Positions 25,550 through 34,260 of a stretch of DNA of 64,000 nucleotides are shown here, in pieces. Source of the stretch: UBA5951 sp009936885 (GTDB lineage Bacteria; Pseudomonadota; Alphaproteobacteria; Puniceispirillales; Puniceispirillaceae); assembly GCA_937996625.1 (NCBI GenBank), contig CALKVA010000016.1, positions 1-64,000 on the forward strand, written 5' to 3'. The first letter of the stretch is position 1. The number at the start of each line of letters is the position of its first letter. The position numbers were made by a program, and so were the translations under genes. The notes under the pieces were generated by a model. That model saw only the letters and a program-made list of their open reading frames with translations, was not told where the DNA came from and made no database searches.

Positions 25550-27196
25550 TTAGAATCCCATACCGCCCATGCCGCCCATGCCACCCATATCAGGTGCTGG
25601 TGCTGCTGCCTTTGGCTCATCAAGTTCTGCAACCATTGCTTCTGTTGTTACAAGAAGACCTGCTACAGAGGCCGCATTTTGAAGTGCAGAGCGAACCACT
25701 TTTGTTGGGTCAATCACACCAGCCTTGATAAGGTCTGTAAATTCACCTGTCTGGGCATTATACCCGATTGTTGGATTCTCTGCTTCAATCAACTTTCCTA
25801 CAATTACAGAACCATCTGCACCTGCATTATTTGCAATCTGGCGAGCTGGCGCCTCTAGTGCCTTGCGAATAATACGAATACCGACTTCCTGATCTCCATT
25901 TGCAGATGTTAGGTTTTCTAGGCTAGAAATCGCTTTTACCAATGCAACACCGCCGCCAGCAACGATACCCTCCTGAACAGCAGCTCTGGTTGCATGCATT
26001 GCATCATCCACACGGTCTTTGCGCTCTTTTACTTCAATCTCAGTAGATCCGCCGACACGAATAACCGCAACACCGCCAGCAAGTTTTGCTAAACGCTCTT
26101 GTAATTTTTCGCGATCATAGTCTGAAGTTGTTTCTTCTGACTGTGCGCGGATTTGATTACAACGTGCTTCGATTTCTTCTTTGTCACCTGCACCATCAAC
26201 AATTGTTGTATCTTCTTTGGTGATTTCAACACGCTTAGCAGTTCCAAGCATCTCTAATGTGACGCTTTCAAGCTTAATGCCAACTTCTTCAGAAATCACT
26301 GTTCCATTTGTTAAGGTTGCGATATCTTCAAGCATTGCTTTGCGGCGGTCGCCAAATCCAGGCGCCTTGACTGCTGCTACTTTTAATCCTCCACGAAGCC
26401 TGTTTACAACCAATGTTGCTAATGCTTCACCTTCAATGTCCTCTGCAATGATTAGAAGTGGTCTGCTTGACTGCACAACCTTTTCCAATACTGGTAGCAT
26501 ATCCTGAAGATTTGATAACTTTTTCTCATGCAATAATATGTATGGATCTTCTAAGCTTGCACGCATCTTTTCGGCATCTGTTACGAAGTATGGTGATAGA
26601 TATCCTCTATCAAATTGCATACCCTCAACAACATCTAATTCTGTCTCAAGCGATTTTGCTTCTTCAACAGTAATAACACCTTCATTACCAACGCGCTCCA
26701 TTGCTTCTGCAATCATCTTTCCAATTTCAATTTCACCATTGGCTGAGATTGTTCCAACTTGAGCAACTTCATCAGAAGTGGTGATTTTCTGGGACTGAGA
26801 TTCAAGAGACTTAACAACTGCGTCAACAGCGATATCAATACCTCGCTTCAGGTCCATCGGGTTCATTCCAGCAGCAACCGCCTTCGCGCCCTCTTGTGCA
26901 ATTGATTGGGCTAATACAGTCGCTGTAGTTGTTCCATCACCTGCTGTGTCATTTGCTTTTGATGCAACCTCACGCACCATCTGCGCACCCATATTCTGGA
27001 ACTTATCTTTTAATTCGATGTCTTTTGCAACCGTTACACCATCTTTGGTGATACGAGGAGCACCAAACGATTTTTCTAGAACTACATTACGACCTTTCGG
27101 GCCTAATGTCACTTTTACTGCGTTGGCCAGTGTATCCACACCTTCCATCATTCTGGTGCGTGCGTCTGATCCAAACTTTACGTCTTTAGAAGCCAT
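25550..27196 (-). CDS. groEL: Chaperonin GroEL (Hsp60)
   Basis: Double-ring ATP-dependent folding chamber. 548 residues, starting ASKDVKFGSDARTRM, with LGPKGRNVVLEKSFGAP, the ATP-binding DGTTTATVLA, the AAVEEGIVAGGG-equivalent AAVQEGIVAGGGVAL and the GGMGGMGGMGF tail. It lies 113 nt downstream of groES in the usual order. Regulation follows the CIRCE site upstream of groES. An AGAGGAAA Shine-Dalgarno precedes the ATG. Confidence 0.98.
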   Translation of the reverse strand: MASKDVKFGSDARTRMMEGVDTLANAVKVTLGPKGRNVVLEKSFGAPRITKDGVTVAKDIELKDKFQNMGAQMVREVASKANDTAGDGTTTATVLAQSIAQEGAKAVAAGMNPMDLKRGIDIAVDAVVKSLESQSQKITTSDEVAQVGTISANGEIEIGKMIAEAMERVGNEGVITVEEAKSLETELDVVEGMQFDRGYLSPYFVTDAEKMRASLEDPYILLHEKKLSNLQDMLPVLEKVVQSSRPLLIIAEDIEGEALATLVVNRLRGGLKVAAVKAPGFGDRRKAMLEDIATLTNGTVISEEVGIKLESVTLEMLGTAKRVEITKEDTTIVDGAGDKEEIEARCNQIRAQSEETTSDYDREKLQERLAKLAGGVAVIRVGGSTEIEVKERKDRVDDAMHATRAAVQEGIVAGGGVALVKAISSLENLTSANGDQEVGIRIIRKALEAPARQIANNAGADGSVIVGKLIEAENPTIGYNAQTGEFTDLIKAGVIDPTKVVRSALQNAASVAGLLVTTEAMVAELDEPKAAAPAPDMGGMGGMGGMGF

Positions 27197-27309
27197 TTTT
27201 TTCCTCTTTTTCGTCTAATTTTCAAAAAAGTTAATTTATATAAACTAACGCTTAACAAAAACACCTGTCACTGCCAGTTTTTGCTGTACGTCGGTATTCG
27301 GGACAAGTA

Positions 27310-27597
27310 TTAATCCAAAATTCCCATAATATCTGATTCTTTCATTATCAGATAATCTGTTCCATCAATCTTGACTTCGGTACCAGACCATTTGCCAAAT
27401 AGAACAGTATCACCTGCTTTTACGTCCAATGGATGTACTTTGCCTTGCTCATCGCGCGCGCCTGCGCCAGCAGATACAATTTTTCCCTGCATTGGTTTTT
27501 CTTTTGCTGTATCTGGTATGATAATACCACCAGCGGTTTTTTCCTCAGATTCAAGGCGTTCAACGAGAACGCGGTCGTGAAGTGGTCGGAAATTCAT
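27310..27597 (-). CDS. groES: Co-chaperonin GroES (Hsp10)
   Basis: Seven-subunit lid for GroEL. 95 residues, starting MNFRPLHDRVLVERLESEEKTAGGI. The mobile loop (KTAGGIIIPDTAKEKP) and VLFGKWSGTEVKIDG are intact. First gene of the groES-groEL operon, with GGAG before the ATG and CIRCE 41 nt upstream. Confidence 0.98.
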   Translation of the reverse strand: MNFRPLHDRVLVERLESEEKTAGGIIIPDTAKEKPMQGKIVSAGAGARDEQGKVHPLDVKAGDTVLFGKWSGTEVKIDGTDYLIMKESDIMGILD

Positions 27598-27637
27598 GCC
27601 TTCATCTCCAAAAATTAAAGGTTACGTTTCTAGTTAT

Positions 27638-27664
27638 TTAGCACTCCGATCACGAGAGTGCCAA
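27638..27664 (-). promoter_or_regulatory. CIRCE operator (HrcA binding site) of groES-groEL
   Basis: TTAGCACTC, 9 nt, GAGTGCCAA on the plus strand; this reads TTGGCACTC-N9-GAGTGCTAA toward groES. It matches the CIRCE consensus TTAGCACTC-N9-GAGTGCTAA with a single mismatch. HrcA bound here represses the operon and is released by heat stress. The hrcA gene is not in the window. Confidence 0.93.
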
Positions 27665-27675
27665 TTACATCTGCG

Positions 27676-27705
27676 TAAGTGGGCTTTTGCCTCTTATATG
27701 TCAAG
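27676..27705 (-). promoter_or_regulatory. Candidate heat-shock (RpoH-type) promoter of groES-groEL
   Basis: Reading leftward: CTTGACA (27699-27705), 15 nt, then CCCACTTA (27676-27683). This resembles the RpoH consensus CTTGAAA and CCCCATnT, and places the start site just upstream of CIRCE. A sigma-70 reading using TTGACA is also possible, but no good -10 element lies 17 nt away. Confidence 0.5.
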
Positions 27706-27853
27706 TATAGCTAGAAAAAAATTTTAGATTTTTTTGCAAATTCATCTCTCTAGAAAAAATATAGCAAGATTACCACTCTTTAAAAAAGAGGCTTTAATCT
27801 TGGAGAATAGGTATGATACTAATCTGCCAAAATCTGGAGTAAAAAGACGGGTT

Positions 27854-28867
27854 ATGAATTTACTGAAATTCAATGCTAGCACTGATACTAAAATAGTGGC
27901 GTACTGGCTCTATTTGATGGCTATTTTGGTAGGAATGATGGTTATCATTGGCGGTATCACCCGCCTCACAGGGTCAGGGCTATCTATGGCAGAATGGCGA
28001 CCCCTAATGGGAACGCTTCCCCCTCTTAATAATGCAGAGTGGATGCGAGTATATGAGCTTTACAAAAGCACGCCTGAATATCAGCAGCTAAATTTTGGAA
28101 TGCAAATGGGCGCATTCAAACAAATATTCTTTTGGGAATATTTCCACCGTTTATGGGGACGTCTTCTTGGGTTGTTTTACGTGCTTCCACTTTTTTATTT
28201 CTTTGTGCAAGGGCGCATTCCTGCCGGGTATCAACTTCCCTTAATTGGGCTTGCCTTGGCAGGCGGCTTTCAAGGTGTTGTTGGCTGGTGGATGGTTGTA
28301 TCAGGTCTTGCTGACGAGCCAACAGTTTCCCAATACCGGCTTGCCACACATCTTAGTATCGCACTGGGTATTTTTACCTGTTTAATGTGGCTTGCCCAAT
28401 CCTTATCAGCTGGCAAATCAAAATTTAAATTCGGCGTACCTGCTTTTATATTTGCCCTTATATTTGTCACCATAATAGCGGGCGCGTTTGTGGCTGGAAT
28501 GGATGCAGGGTTGCTATATAATCATTACCCTTTAATGGGCGACGGATTTGTCCCTGCCGAATATGGTGAGAAAGGATTATCCGATCCGTTTGAAAATCCA
28601 GCATCTGCACAGTTTCATCATCGCTGGATTGCACTAATTGCTACAGCGGGTGTTATTTATTTATGGCGCTATGCTCTGTCTGCTGGAGTTGCCGTTAGAC
28701 GTGCCAATCTTATGATTGTCATCGTCTTTGGTCAGTTCGCGCTTGGCATTTTAACATTGATAAATGCAGCCCCTGTTCATCTAGGCGCGATGCATCAAAC
28801 AGGCGCATTATTGCTACTTGCCACGAGCTTGTCGGTAATACACTGCCTTTATCGCGAAACAGCCTGA
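27854..28867 (+). CDS. ctaA: Haem A synthase, COX15/CtaA type
   Basis: Oxidises the C8 methyl of haem O to make haem A for cytochrome aa3 oxidase. From the ATG at 27854 it has 337 residues, the expected size. The frame stays open to a TTG at 27734, but those 40 residues look non-coding. Eight hydrophobic segments are discernible. The haem-ligand histidines lie in EYFHRLWGR, LATHLSIAL, FHHRWIAL and GAMHQTGAL. GGITRLTGSGLSMAEWRP is the COX15 N-terminal signature. It implies aerobic respiration with an aa3-type oxidase. It stands alone, convergent with aspS. Confidence 0.95.
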   Translation: MNLLKFNASTDTKIVAYWLYLMAILVGMMVIIGGITRLTGSGLSMAEWRPLMGTLPPLNNAEWMRVYELYKSTPEYQQLNFGMQMGAFKQIFFWEYFHRLWGRLLGLFYVLPLFYFFVQGRIPAGYQLPLIGLALAGGFQGVVGWWMVVSGLADEPTVSQYRLATHLSIALGIFTCLMWLAQSLSAGKSKFKFGVPAFIFALIFVTIIAGAFVAGMDAGLLYNHYPLMGDGFVPAEYGEKGLSDPFENPASAQFHHRWIALIATAGVIYLWRYALSAGVAVRRANLMIVIVFGQFALGILTLINAAPVHLGAMHQTGALLLLATSLSVIHCLYRETA

Positions 28868-28975
28868 CATGATACTTAACTACTGAATAAACGCTAAATA
28901 AATACAGGATAAATAAGATGGCTCAAAATTAAGCGTCTTCTATTACTTCTGTATTAATTGTATATCAGTTCTATA

Positions 28976-30751
28976 TCATTGAGGCGTTTTTGGCTGAATG
29001 AAGGCTTTTCGTATATGCAATTCGTTTAGCTGCTTGTCATCTACAACTGAAGGTGCGGACATCATTAGATCCTCGGCTTTTCCATTCATTGGGAATAGAA
29101 TAATTTCTCTGATATTGGGCTCTTCTGCAATCAGCATAACCATTCTATCAATTCCAGGTGCTATACCCCCGTGAGGCGGTGCGCCAAACTTAAATGCACC
29201 TATCATTGCTGGAAATTTCTCATCAACCACTTCAGGACCGTAGCCTGCTATATCAAAGGCGCGATACATTACGTCTGGTAGGTGATTTCTAATAGCACCA
29301 CTTGATAGCTCAATTCCATTACAAACAAGATCATATTGCCATGCTTTGATATCAAGGGGATCTTTTGTTTCCAGTGCGTCCCTGCCTCCTTGAGGCATGG
29401 AAAACGGATTGTGAGAGAATTCGATTTTACCAGTTTGCTCATCTTTTTCAAACATTGGAAAATCTACAATCCAACAAAATTTAAAGAGGGTCTCATCTAT
29501 AAGTTTTTGCTCTGTTCCAATGCGTATGCGCGCACGTCCAGCAAGAGATGCGGCATCATCCGTTGCAGCACATGCAAAAAATACAGCGTCCCCATTTTCA
29601 AGATTAAGTCTGTCTTTAATTTCATTTGATTTTTCCTGACCGATTGCTTTGGCAACAGGACCCCTTGCTTCATCTTCTGCAAAAATAATATAGCCAAGTC
29701 CGGGGGCGCCCTCTGATTGGGCCCAACTATTCATTCTATCTGCAATAGCACGGCTACCACATTTTGGCCCTGGAATGGCTCTCACGACAGCACCTTTTTC
29801 TATATTTTTTGCAAAAATGGAGAAATCAGAACCACGGAAAACATCGGTTACATCGCCAATCTCAATCGGAATACGCAAATCAGGCTTATCATTTCCATAT
29901 TTAAGCATGGAATCGGCATAGGAAATATGAACAAAATCAGGATCAATTTTTCGCTCAGAAAATTCTTCAAACACGCCTTTTATAACAGGCTCAACTGCGG
30001 CAAAGACATCTGCCTGCTCAACAAAGCTCATCTCAAGATCTAATTGATAGAATTCACCAGGGCTCCTATCTGCTCTGCTATCCTCATCTCTAAAACACGG
30101 TGCTATCTGGAAATATTTATCAAATCCAGACATCATAACCAGCTGTTTAAATTGCTGAGGCGCTTGTGGTAATGCATAAAATTTATCAGGGTGCAATCTT
30201 GCTGGAACAAGAAAATCTCTTGCACCCTCAGGAGAGGAAGCCGTTAAGATAGGTGTTTGAAATTCAGTAAATCCTTGCTCAATCATTCTATTTCGAATCG
30301 ATTGAATTATCTGACTACGTAGCACTATATTCTGGTGTGGACGCGAGCGGCGAAGGTCAAGATACCTATATCGAAGCCGTGTTTCCTCACCTGCATCCTC
30401 GTCCGAATTAACCTGTAATGGCAATGTATCTGCAGCTGACTGAACAATTATATCTGCTATCGCAACTTCAATCTCCCCAGTGGCGAGATTCTTATTAATT
30501 GTTTCATCACTGCGCTTTTTAACAATTCCTGTTATCGTGACCACGCTTTCATTTCGAAGTGATTCAACGATTGAAAATGCGCTATCAGACGTATCAATCA
30601 CACATTGCGTTAATCCGAAATGATCTCTTAAATCAACAAAAACAAGAGAGCCGTGATCGCGTTTTCGATGAACCCAACCAGAAATTTTTACCTGACTATT
30701 CTCGTCTGTTGCTGATATCTCGCCACAATTATGGGTGCGATAAAGATGCAT
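28976..30751 (-). CDS. aspS: Aspartyl-tRNA synthetase (bacterial type)
   Basis: Class II synthetase. The start at ATG 30751 has GGAG upstream and gives 591 residues; an in-frame ATG 99 nt earlier adds unrelated sequence. An OB-fold anticodon domain (about 1-110; SGWVHRKRDHGSLVFVDLRD) precedes the catalytic core. Motif 2 FRDEDSRADRSPGEFYQLD, a GAD insert and motif 3 GGIAPGIDRMVML are present. The SPGEFYQLDLEMSF form is the alphaproteobacterial one. Such enzymes often also charge tRNA-Asn for GatCAB, but this cannot be told here. It lies downstream of bmt, same strand. Confidence 0.96.
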   Translation of the reverse strand: MHLYRTHNCGEISATDENSQVKISGWVHRKRDHGSLVFVDLRDHFGLTQCVIDTSDSAFSIVESLRNESVVTITGIVKKRSDETINKNLATGEIEVAIADIIVQSAADTLPLQVNSDEDAGEETRLRYRYLDLRRSRPHQNIVLRSQIIQSIRNRMIEQGFTEFQTPILTASSPEGARDFLVPARLHPDKFYALPQAPQQFKQLVMMSGFDKYFQIAPCFRDEDSRADRSPGEFYQLDLEMSFVEQADVFAAVEPVIKGVFEEFSERKIDPDFVHISYADSMLKYGNDKPDLRIPIEIGDVTDVFRGSDFSIFAKNIEKGAVVRAIPGPKCGSRAIADRMNSWAQSEGAPGLGYIIFAEDEARGPVAKAIGQEKSNEIKDRLNLENGDAVFFACAATDDAASLAGRARIRIGTEQKLIDETLFKFCWIVDFPMFEKDEQTGKIEFSHNPFSMPQGGRDALETKDPLDIKAWQYDLVCNGIELSSGAIRNHLPDVMYRAFDIAGYGPEVVDEKFPAMIGAFKFGAPPHGGIAPGIDRMVMLIAEEPNIREIILFPMNGKAEDLMMSAPSVVDDKQLNELHIRKAFIQPKTPQ

Positions 30752-30832
30752 GATAATGGTCTCCAGAAATCTTTTACTTACGCGCGCAGTATGCATCAAT
30801 TTGCCTAAACTGCAACAAAAACACACATTCAA

Positions 30833-30863
30833 ATAAGAGATAGCAGCCAAACAAGAGATAGCA
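30833..30863. repeat. Short 18-bp-period tandem duplication
   Basis: AAGAGATAGCAGC occurs at 30833-30845 and again at 30851-30863, 18 nt apart, within the 127-nt gap between bmt and aspS. It is probably a replication-slippage duplication. The second copy ends 15 nt from the bmt stop. Confidence 0.7.
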
Positions 30864-30878
30864 GCTTAGTTTGAAATA

Positions 30879-31886
30879 TCAATTACGTCTTCGCTTACGC
30901 ATTGTCCTGCCAGCAGATGTTTCTTGGCTATTTTTATTCAAGTTAATGCCTTCCCAAGCAAGCCCTAACAGGTCATCTGCTCTTTCCTGAGTAAAGGCCT
31001 CTTTTGGTCTATTTTGAACCGCCTGTACCATTGCTTTAATATGAATTGGCGTGGTGCCACAACACCCGCCTATGATTTTTACGCCAAGATCACGTGCCAA
31101 AACTGCATAATCTGCCATTAATTCAGGGGTTCCTTTATAGCGGATTTGGCCGTTATCATAAGTGGGAATACCGCAATTTGACTTCGCAATAATATGCTTA
31201 CCCTCTGTATAGCCGTCGAAATGCAATATAGAGTGAATTAATTCAGCAGGGCCAACTCCGCAATTAGCACCATAACAAGATAAATACGATGAATGTGCTA
31301 TCTTAGCAAACTGTTCAGGCTTTACCCCCATCATTGACCTTCCAGATGTATCAAAGGTGATGGTCGCGCAAACAGGCAACCCAGTCATTAACGAAGCTTC
31401 AAGAGCTGATTGAAACTCTTCTATTGAAGACATTGTTTCGATCCAAATAGCATCTACGCCGCCTTCTCTCAGGGCCATGCATTGTTCTTTAAATGCTGCA
31501 ACTGCCATTTCATGATTTAAGGCTCCAAGCGGTGAGAACAGCTCTCCTGTAGGGCCAACAGAGCCAGCGACAATTACTGGCTTATCTGCCTCATCTGCTG
31601 CCTGCCTTGCCAATTGAGCGGCAGTCGAATTTAATTCAGCGACACGGTTTTCTGATTGATGAAGTTTTAGCCTAAAACTGGTTCCTCCAAAAGAATTGGT
31701 AAGAATAATATCAGAGCCAGCTTTTATAAACTCACAATGCACGGACTTTATTTGTTTTGGATGTTCAACATTCCATAGCTCTGGGGGATATCCAGTCTCC
31801 AATCCCTTTTCAAACAAATTAGTTCCTGTTGCCCCATCGGCAAAAATCACCTCATTTTTTGATAAAATTTGGTCAAATTTATTCAT
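30879..31886 (-). CDS. bmt: Betaine/homocysteine S-methyltransferase family protein
   Basis: Zinc-dependent methyltransferase that makes methionine from homocysteine. The start ATG 31886 follows AGAGAAG, and an upstream in-frame TTG (31892) adds two residues. ADGATGTNLFEKGLETG and ELWN, then NSFGGTSFRLKLH, AGSVGPTGELFSPLGAL and TFDTSGRSMMGV match the alphaproteobacterial betaine-homocysteine methyltransferase. The zinc cysteines are in YGANCGVGP and IIGGCCGTTP. Betaine as methyl donor is inferred from family similarity; a dimethylsulfoniopropionate or S-methylmethionine donor is possible. The basic tail (RTMRKRRRN) is unusual. 335 residues. Confidence 0.85.
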   Translation of the reverse strand: MNKFDQILSKNEVIFADGATGTNLFEKGLETGYPPELWNVEHPKQIKSVHCEFIKAGSDIILTNSFGGTSFRLKLHQSENRVAELNSTAAQLARQAADEADKPVIVAGSVGPTGELFSPLGALNHEMAVAAFKEQCMALREGGVDAIWIETMSSIEEFQSALEASLMTGLPVCATITFDTSGRSMMGVKPEQFAKIAHSSYLSCYGANCGVGPAELIHSILHFDGYTEGKHIIAKSNCGIPTYDNGQIRYKGTPELMADYAVLARDLGVKIIGGCCGTTPIHIKAMVQAVQNRPKEAFTQERADDLLGLAWEGINLNKNSQETSAGRTMRKRRRN

Positions 31887-31968
31887 TTTCAAGCTTCTCT
31901 TATCAGAATGATGGGGCTGGTTTTTTTAGACTTATTAAATAAATATGACAATTATTACAGAGTGCTAT

Positions 31969-32181
31969 TTAATGTTGTATGCGGTTACGTAAACGCCTTT
32001 TTAGTTGGCCAGTTGTTAATACGCGTCTATCATGCAATTTTTCTATAAGCATCTTTTGCTCTTGAAAAGACAAATCACGCCATTGCCCTATCTCATCTCT
32101 GGTTCTAAAGCAGCCCTCACAAAATCCAGTTTCATGAGATATTCGGCACACACTTGTGCATGGAGATTCTAATTTTTCCAT
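31969..32181 (-). CDS. DUF1289 family cysteine-rich protein
   Basis: 70 residues from the ATG at 32181. The frame is open further upstream, but that would overlap the preceding gene and lacks conservation. The DUF1289 pattern is clear: SPCTSVCRISHETGFCEGCFRTRDEIGQW, followed by LSFQEQKMLIEKL. Four cysteines (PC, VC, FC, GC) suggest metal binding. Family function is unknown. An AAAGG lies about 10 nt before the ATG. Same strand as the DJ-1-like gene and 25 nt downstream of it. Confidence 0.85.
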   Translation of the reverse strand: MEKLESPCTSVCRISHETGFCEGCFRTRDEIGQWRDLSFQEQKMLIEKLHDRRVLTTGQLKRRLRNRIQH

Positions 32182-32206
32182 AATGCTTATGTGACCTTTA
32201 AATAAA

Positions 32207-32743
32207 TTAGGCTGCAACCCCATTATCTGCATCCTGCTTTAACTGTCGGGCAGATACAATCTCAAAAAATCCTTTAAAAACAGAAGGCAGGCCTGAGCCA
32301 TCGATGCTCCAAAGAACGCAATCTGACTGAACAAAGTTCTTGCCTGAACTAGTATCTGATGCAAACCGTGTATCGCCTATTACATCCAATAATTTCGAAG
32401 CTTCACTGACAAGTAAGATTGGCATGGACTCACGCAGAAAAGCGCGCATTAGCCTGATAGCATGTGGCTCTTCAGTAAGCGTATCAATATGTTCAGAACC
32501 ACCAACAACAATCAGACAATCAAAATCAATAGCAAGCGTTTCTGACAATTGTGAATCAGCTACATAACTAATTCCGTTGCCTGTTTGTGGATCACTATAA
32601 ACAAGACCATTATGAGATGATACAATCCTTGCTTGGGCCTGCTTTGCCATTATCGCTTTCTGCAAGGCAATGAATTCAGCTCCGTTGAATCCGTTTGCAG
32701 TCATCATTGCAATTCTTTTTCTAGTAGAAGCGATATTATTCAT
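32207..32743 (-). CDS. DJ-1/PfpI-fold protein lacking the usual nucleophile cysteine
   Basis: 178 residues with the class I glutamine amidotransferase-like fold. The start is RKRIAMMTANGFNGAEFIALQ, then IVSSHNGLVY, the strand-loop FDCLIVVGGSEHI, and the elbow ILLVSEASKLL. In active DJ-1/PfpI proteins the elbow has Cys (as in AICHG); here Ser-Glu-Ala stands in that place, so protease or glyoxalase activity is unlikely. It resembles the C-terminal domain of large catalases, which is also non-catalytic, but here it is a free-standing protein with no catalase attached. Function unknown; possibly structural or regulatory. Confidence 0.72.
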   Translation of the reverse strand: MNNIASTRKRIAMMTANGFNGAEFIALQKAIMAKQAQARIVSSHNGLVYSDPQTGNGISYVADSQLSETLAIDFDCLIVVGGSEHIDTLTEEPHAIRLMRAFLRESMPILLVSEASKLLDVIGDTRFASDTSSGKNFVQSDCVLWSIDGSGLPSVFKGFFEIVSARQLKQDADNGVAA

Positions 32744-33135
32744 TTATTTTTATCCTTTTTATAAATTGCGTGACCCATCCAATAAAGATCAAAATCACCG
32801 ATATTGTTCGTAAATAAGCAAACCAACCATTGAACACCCATTGATAGGTCTATACGCCAATCGAGCTGCGCCTGCTACAAAACGACACATCATTACAGGC
32901 GCTTAATATGTATTAATAAGATTCTAGACGGACGTTTGATAGAAAGATGTGACAACATTAAATGCTCGCATGCATCTACACTAATTAAATCGTTTTTTCA
33001 AGCACTGCAAAGGTATAATTAGTAAAAAACTTGCCCCTAATAGTAGTATTGCTTGATTTTATCACTTGTTTTAGCGGTAAAACTGGGGTTACATGCTCAC
33101 CATCAATATTATAACAAAGAAATTAAGAGAGCGTT
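32744..33135. other. 392-nt non-coding stretch between the DJ-1-like gene and a small lipoprotein gene
   Basis: No convincing ORF, tRNA or known RNA motif seen on either strand. The only structure noted is a 7-bp perfect inverted repeat, GCGCCTG (32868-32874) and CAGGCGC (32896-32902), with a 21-nt loop. It presumably holds the promoters of the two divergent flanking genes. Confidence 0.6.
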
Positions 33136-33249
33136 ATGTCTAAAAAAATTCTAACTGTGTTTTTGTTTTCCACCATTTTGGCCTTTTCAGCCTGTAGCTC
33201 GTACCCTACTTGGGTTCCAGAATGGGCTCAAATTAACGCCAACGAATAA
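33136..33249 (+). CDS. Small lipoprotein (37 residues)
   Basis: Begins MSKKILTVFLFSTILAF, then the lipobox-like FSAC with Cys20, and a mature part of only 18 residues (CSSYPTWVPEWAQINANE). An AAGAGAG Shine-Dalgarno lies about 6 nt before the ATG. A positively charged start, a hydrophobic core and a cysteine at position 20 fit signal peptidase II processing. Phe at -3 is less common than Leu but tolerated. No family recognised. It is isolated from its neighbours by about 390 nt upstream and 276 nt downstream, so it likely has its own promoter. Confidence 0.65.
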   Translation: MSKKILTVFLFSTILAFSACSSYPTWVPEWAQINANE

Positions 33250-33368
33250 TAGTAACCGAGTGATAGTTAAAAGAGACTTGTTTTTTATTTAATGCAATTT
33301 ACTGAAAATAAGAAACAATTCTGTGAGTCTTTATCGAATCGTATATTAGTTTTATATTAATTGGATCT

Positions 33369-33448
33369 CTTGTTGCAACCACTAAAACAAGGTGATAGCT
33401 TTCAGATGGATTACTGGGCTCATCATCTTTGCTAGTGAGATAGAGCCC
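33369..33448 (+). promoter_or_regulatory. Structured leader candidate upstream of folE
   Basis: Within the 276 nt before folE are two perfect stems in series: CTTGTT (33369-33374) with AACAAG (33386-33391), loop 11 nt, and GGGCTC (33416-33421) with GAGCCC (33443-33448), loop 21 nt. They lie 78-157 nt before the ATG, as expected for a 5' leader RNA. I cannot match them to a known riboswitch class. Confidence 0.35.
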
Positions 33449-33525
33449 TTAGATAGTACATTTAGTGATCGTTCTTGTGATTATATGCGTATCATATTTG
33501 TATTTCATGCAGTTGGGACTTTATT

Positions 33526-34146
33526 ATGACACCTTATGATACTACTGACACTCCAAAAAGTGATTTTACTGTGAACAAGCCTTCGCGTGATGAAGCGGAA
33601 AAAGCAGTTGAAGTTTTACTAAGATGGGCAGGGGATAATCCTCTGCGAGAAGGGCTTTTAGACACCCCTGCAAGAGTAGCAAGAGCCTATGAAGAATTCT
33701 TTGCAGGTTATACTGAAGATCCTGAACAAATGCTGGAGCGCACCTTCGAGGAAGTGGAGGGATATGATGATATCGTCATGCTTCGGGATATTGCGATGCA
33801 AAGTCATTGCGAGCATCATTTGGTTCCAATCTTGGGAAAAGCGCATATAGCATATTTGCCTGACACTAGGGTCGTTGGCATCTCCAAATTGGCAAGGGTG
33901 CTAGATTCATACTCCAAAAGGCTGCAAACCCAAGAGACAATGACTTCGCAGGTCGCTAACGCAATACAGAATGCGCTTAAACCTAAAGGGGTTGCTATTT
34001 TAATTGATGCACAACATCAATGCATGACAACAAGAGGCGTGAAAAAGCCCGATGTGTCAATGGTAACAACCCAGTTTACTGGTGAATTTAAAAAAGACCG
34101 CTCATTAAGAGACAGGTTTTATAGGCATATCGAGTTAGGTCATTAG
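33526..34146 (+). CDS. folE: GTP cyclohydrolase I FolE
   Basis: Makes 7,8-dihydroneopterin triphosphate from GTP, the first step of folate (and queuosine) synthesis. The 206 residues are normal. The zinc ligands are Cys95 and His98 (SHCEHHLVP) and Cys166 (HQCMTTRG). The VVGISKLARVLDSYSKRLQTQE segment is the family signature. Later pathway genes folB and a pteridine-reductase-like SDR are at 57.5-58.6 kb, and folD is at 45.4 kb. The gene is monocistronic or leads into trkH after 114 nt. Confidence 0.97.
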   Translation: MTPYDTTDTPKSDFTVNKPSRDEAEKAVEVLLRWAGDNPLREGLLDTPARVARAYEEFFAGYTEDPEQMLERTFEEVEGYDDIVMLRDIAMQSHCEHHLVPILGKAHIAYLPDTRVVGISKLARVLDSYSKRLQTQETMTSQVANAIQNALKPKGVAILIDAQHQCMTTRGVKKPDVSMVTTQFTGEFKKDRSLRDRFYRHIELGH

Positions 34147-34260
34147 AACTTAAATCAGCGTAAATTCATATATAGCCGTTTTACATTACTTGTGGACAGC
34201 GACATTACGACTAAGTATATCTTTAGCAAATAGCTTGCTTGAAAGAGGCTGAACGCTAAT

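Noticed and set aside
30879..31970. SAM-V or SAM-II riboswitch before bmt, as in some marine Alphaproteobacteria.
   Set aside because: The leader between bmt and the DUF1289 gene is under 90 nt, and I saw no matching conserved core or pseudoknot.
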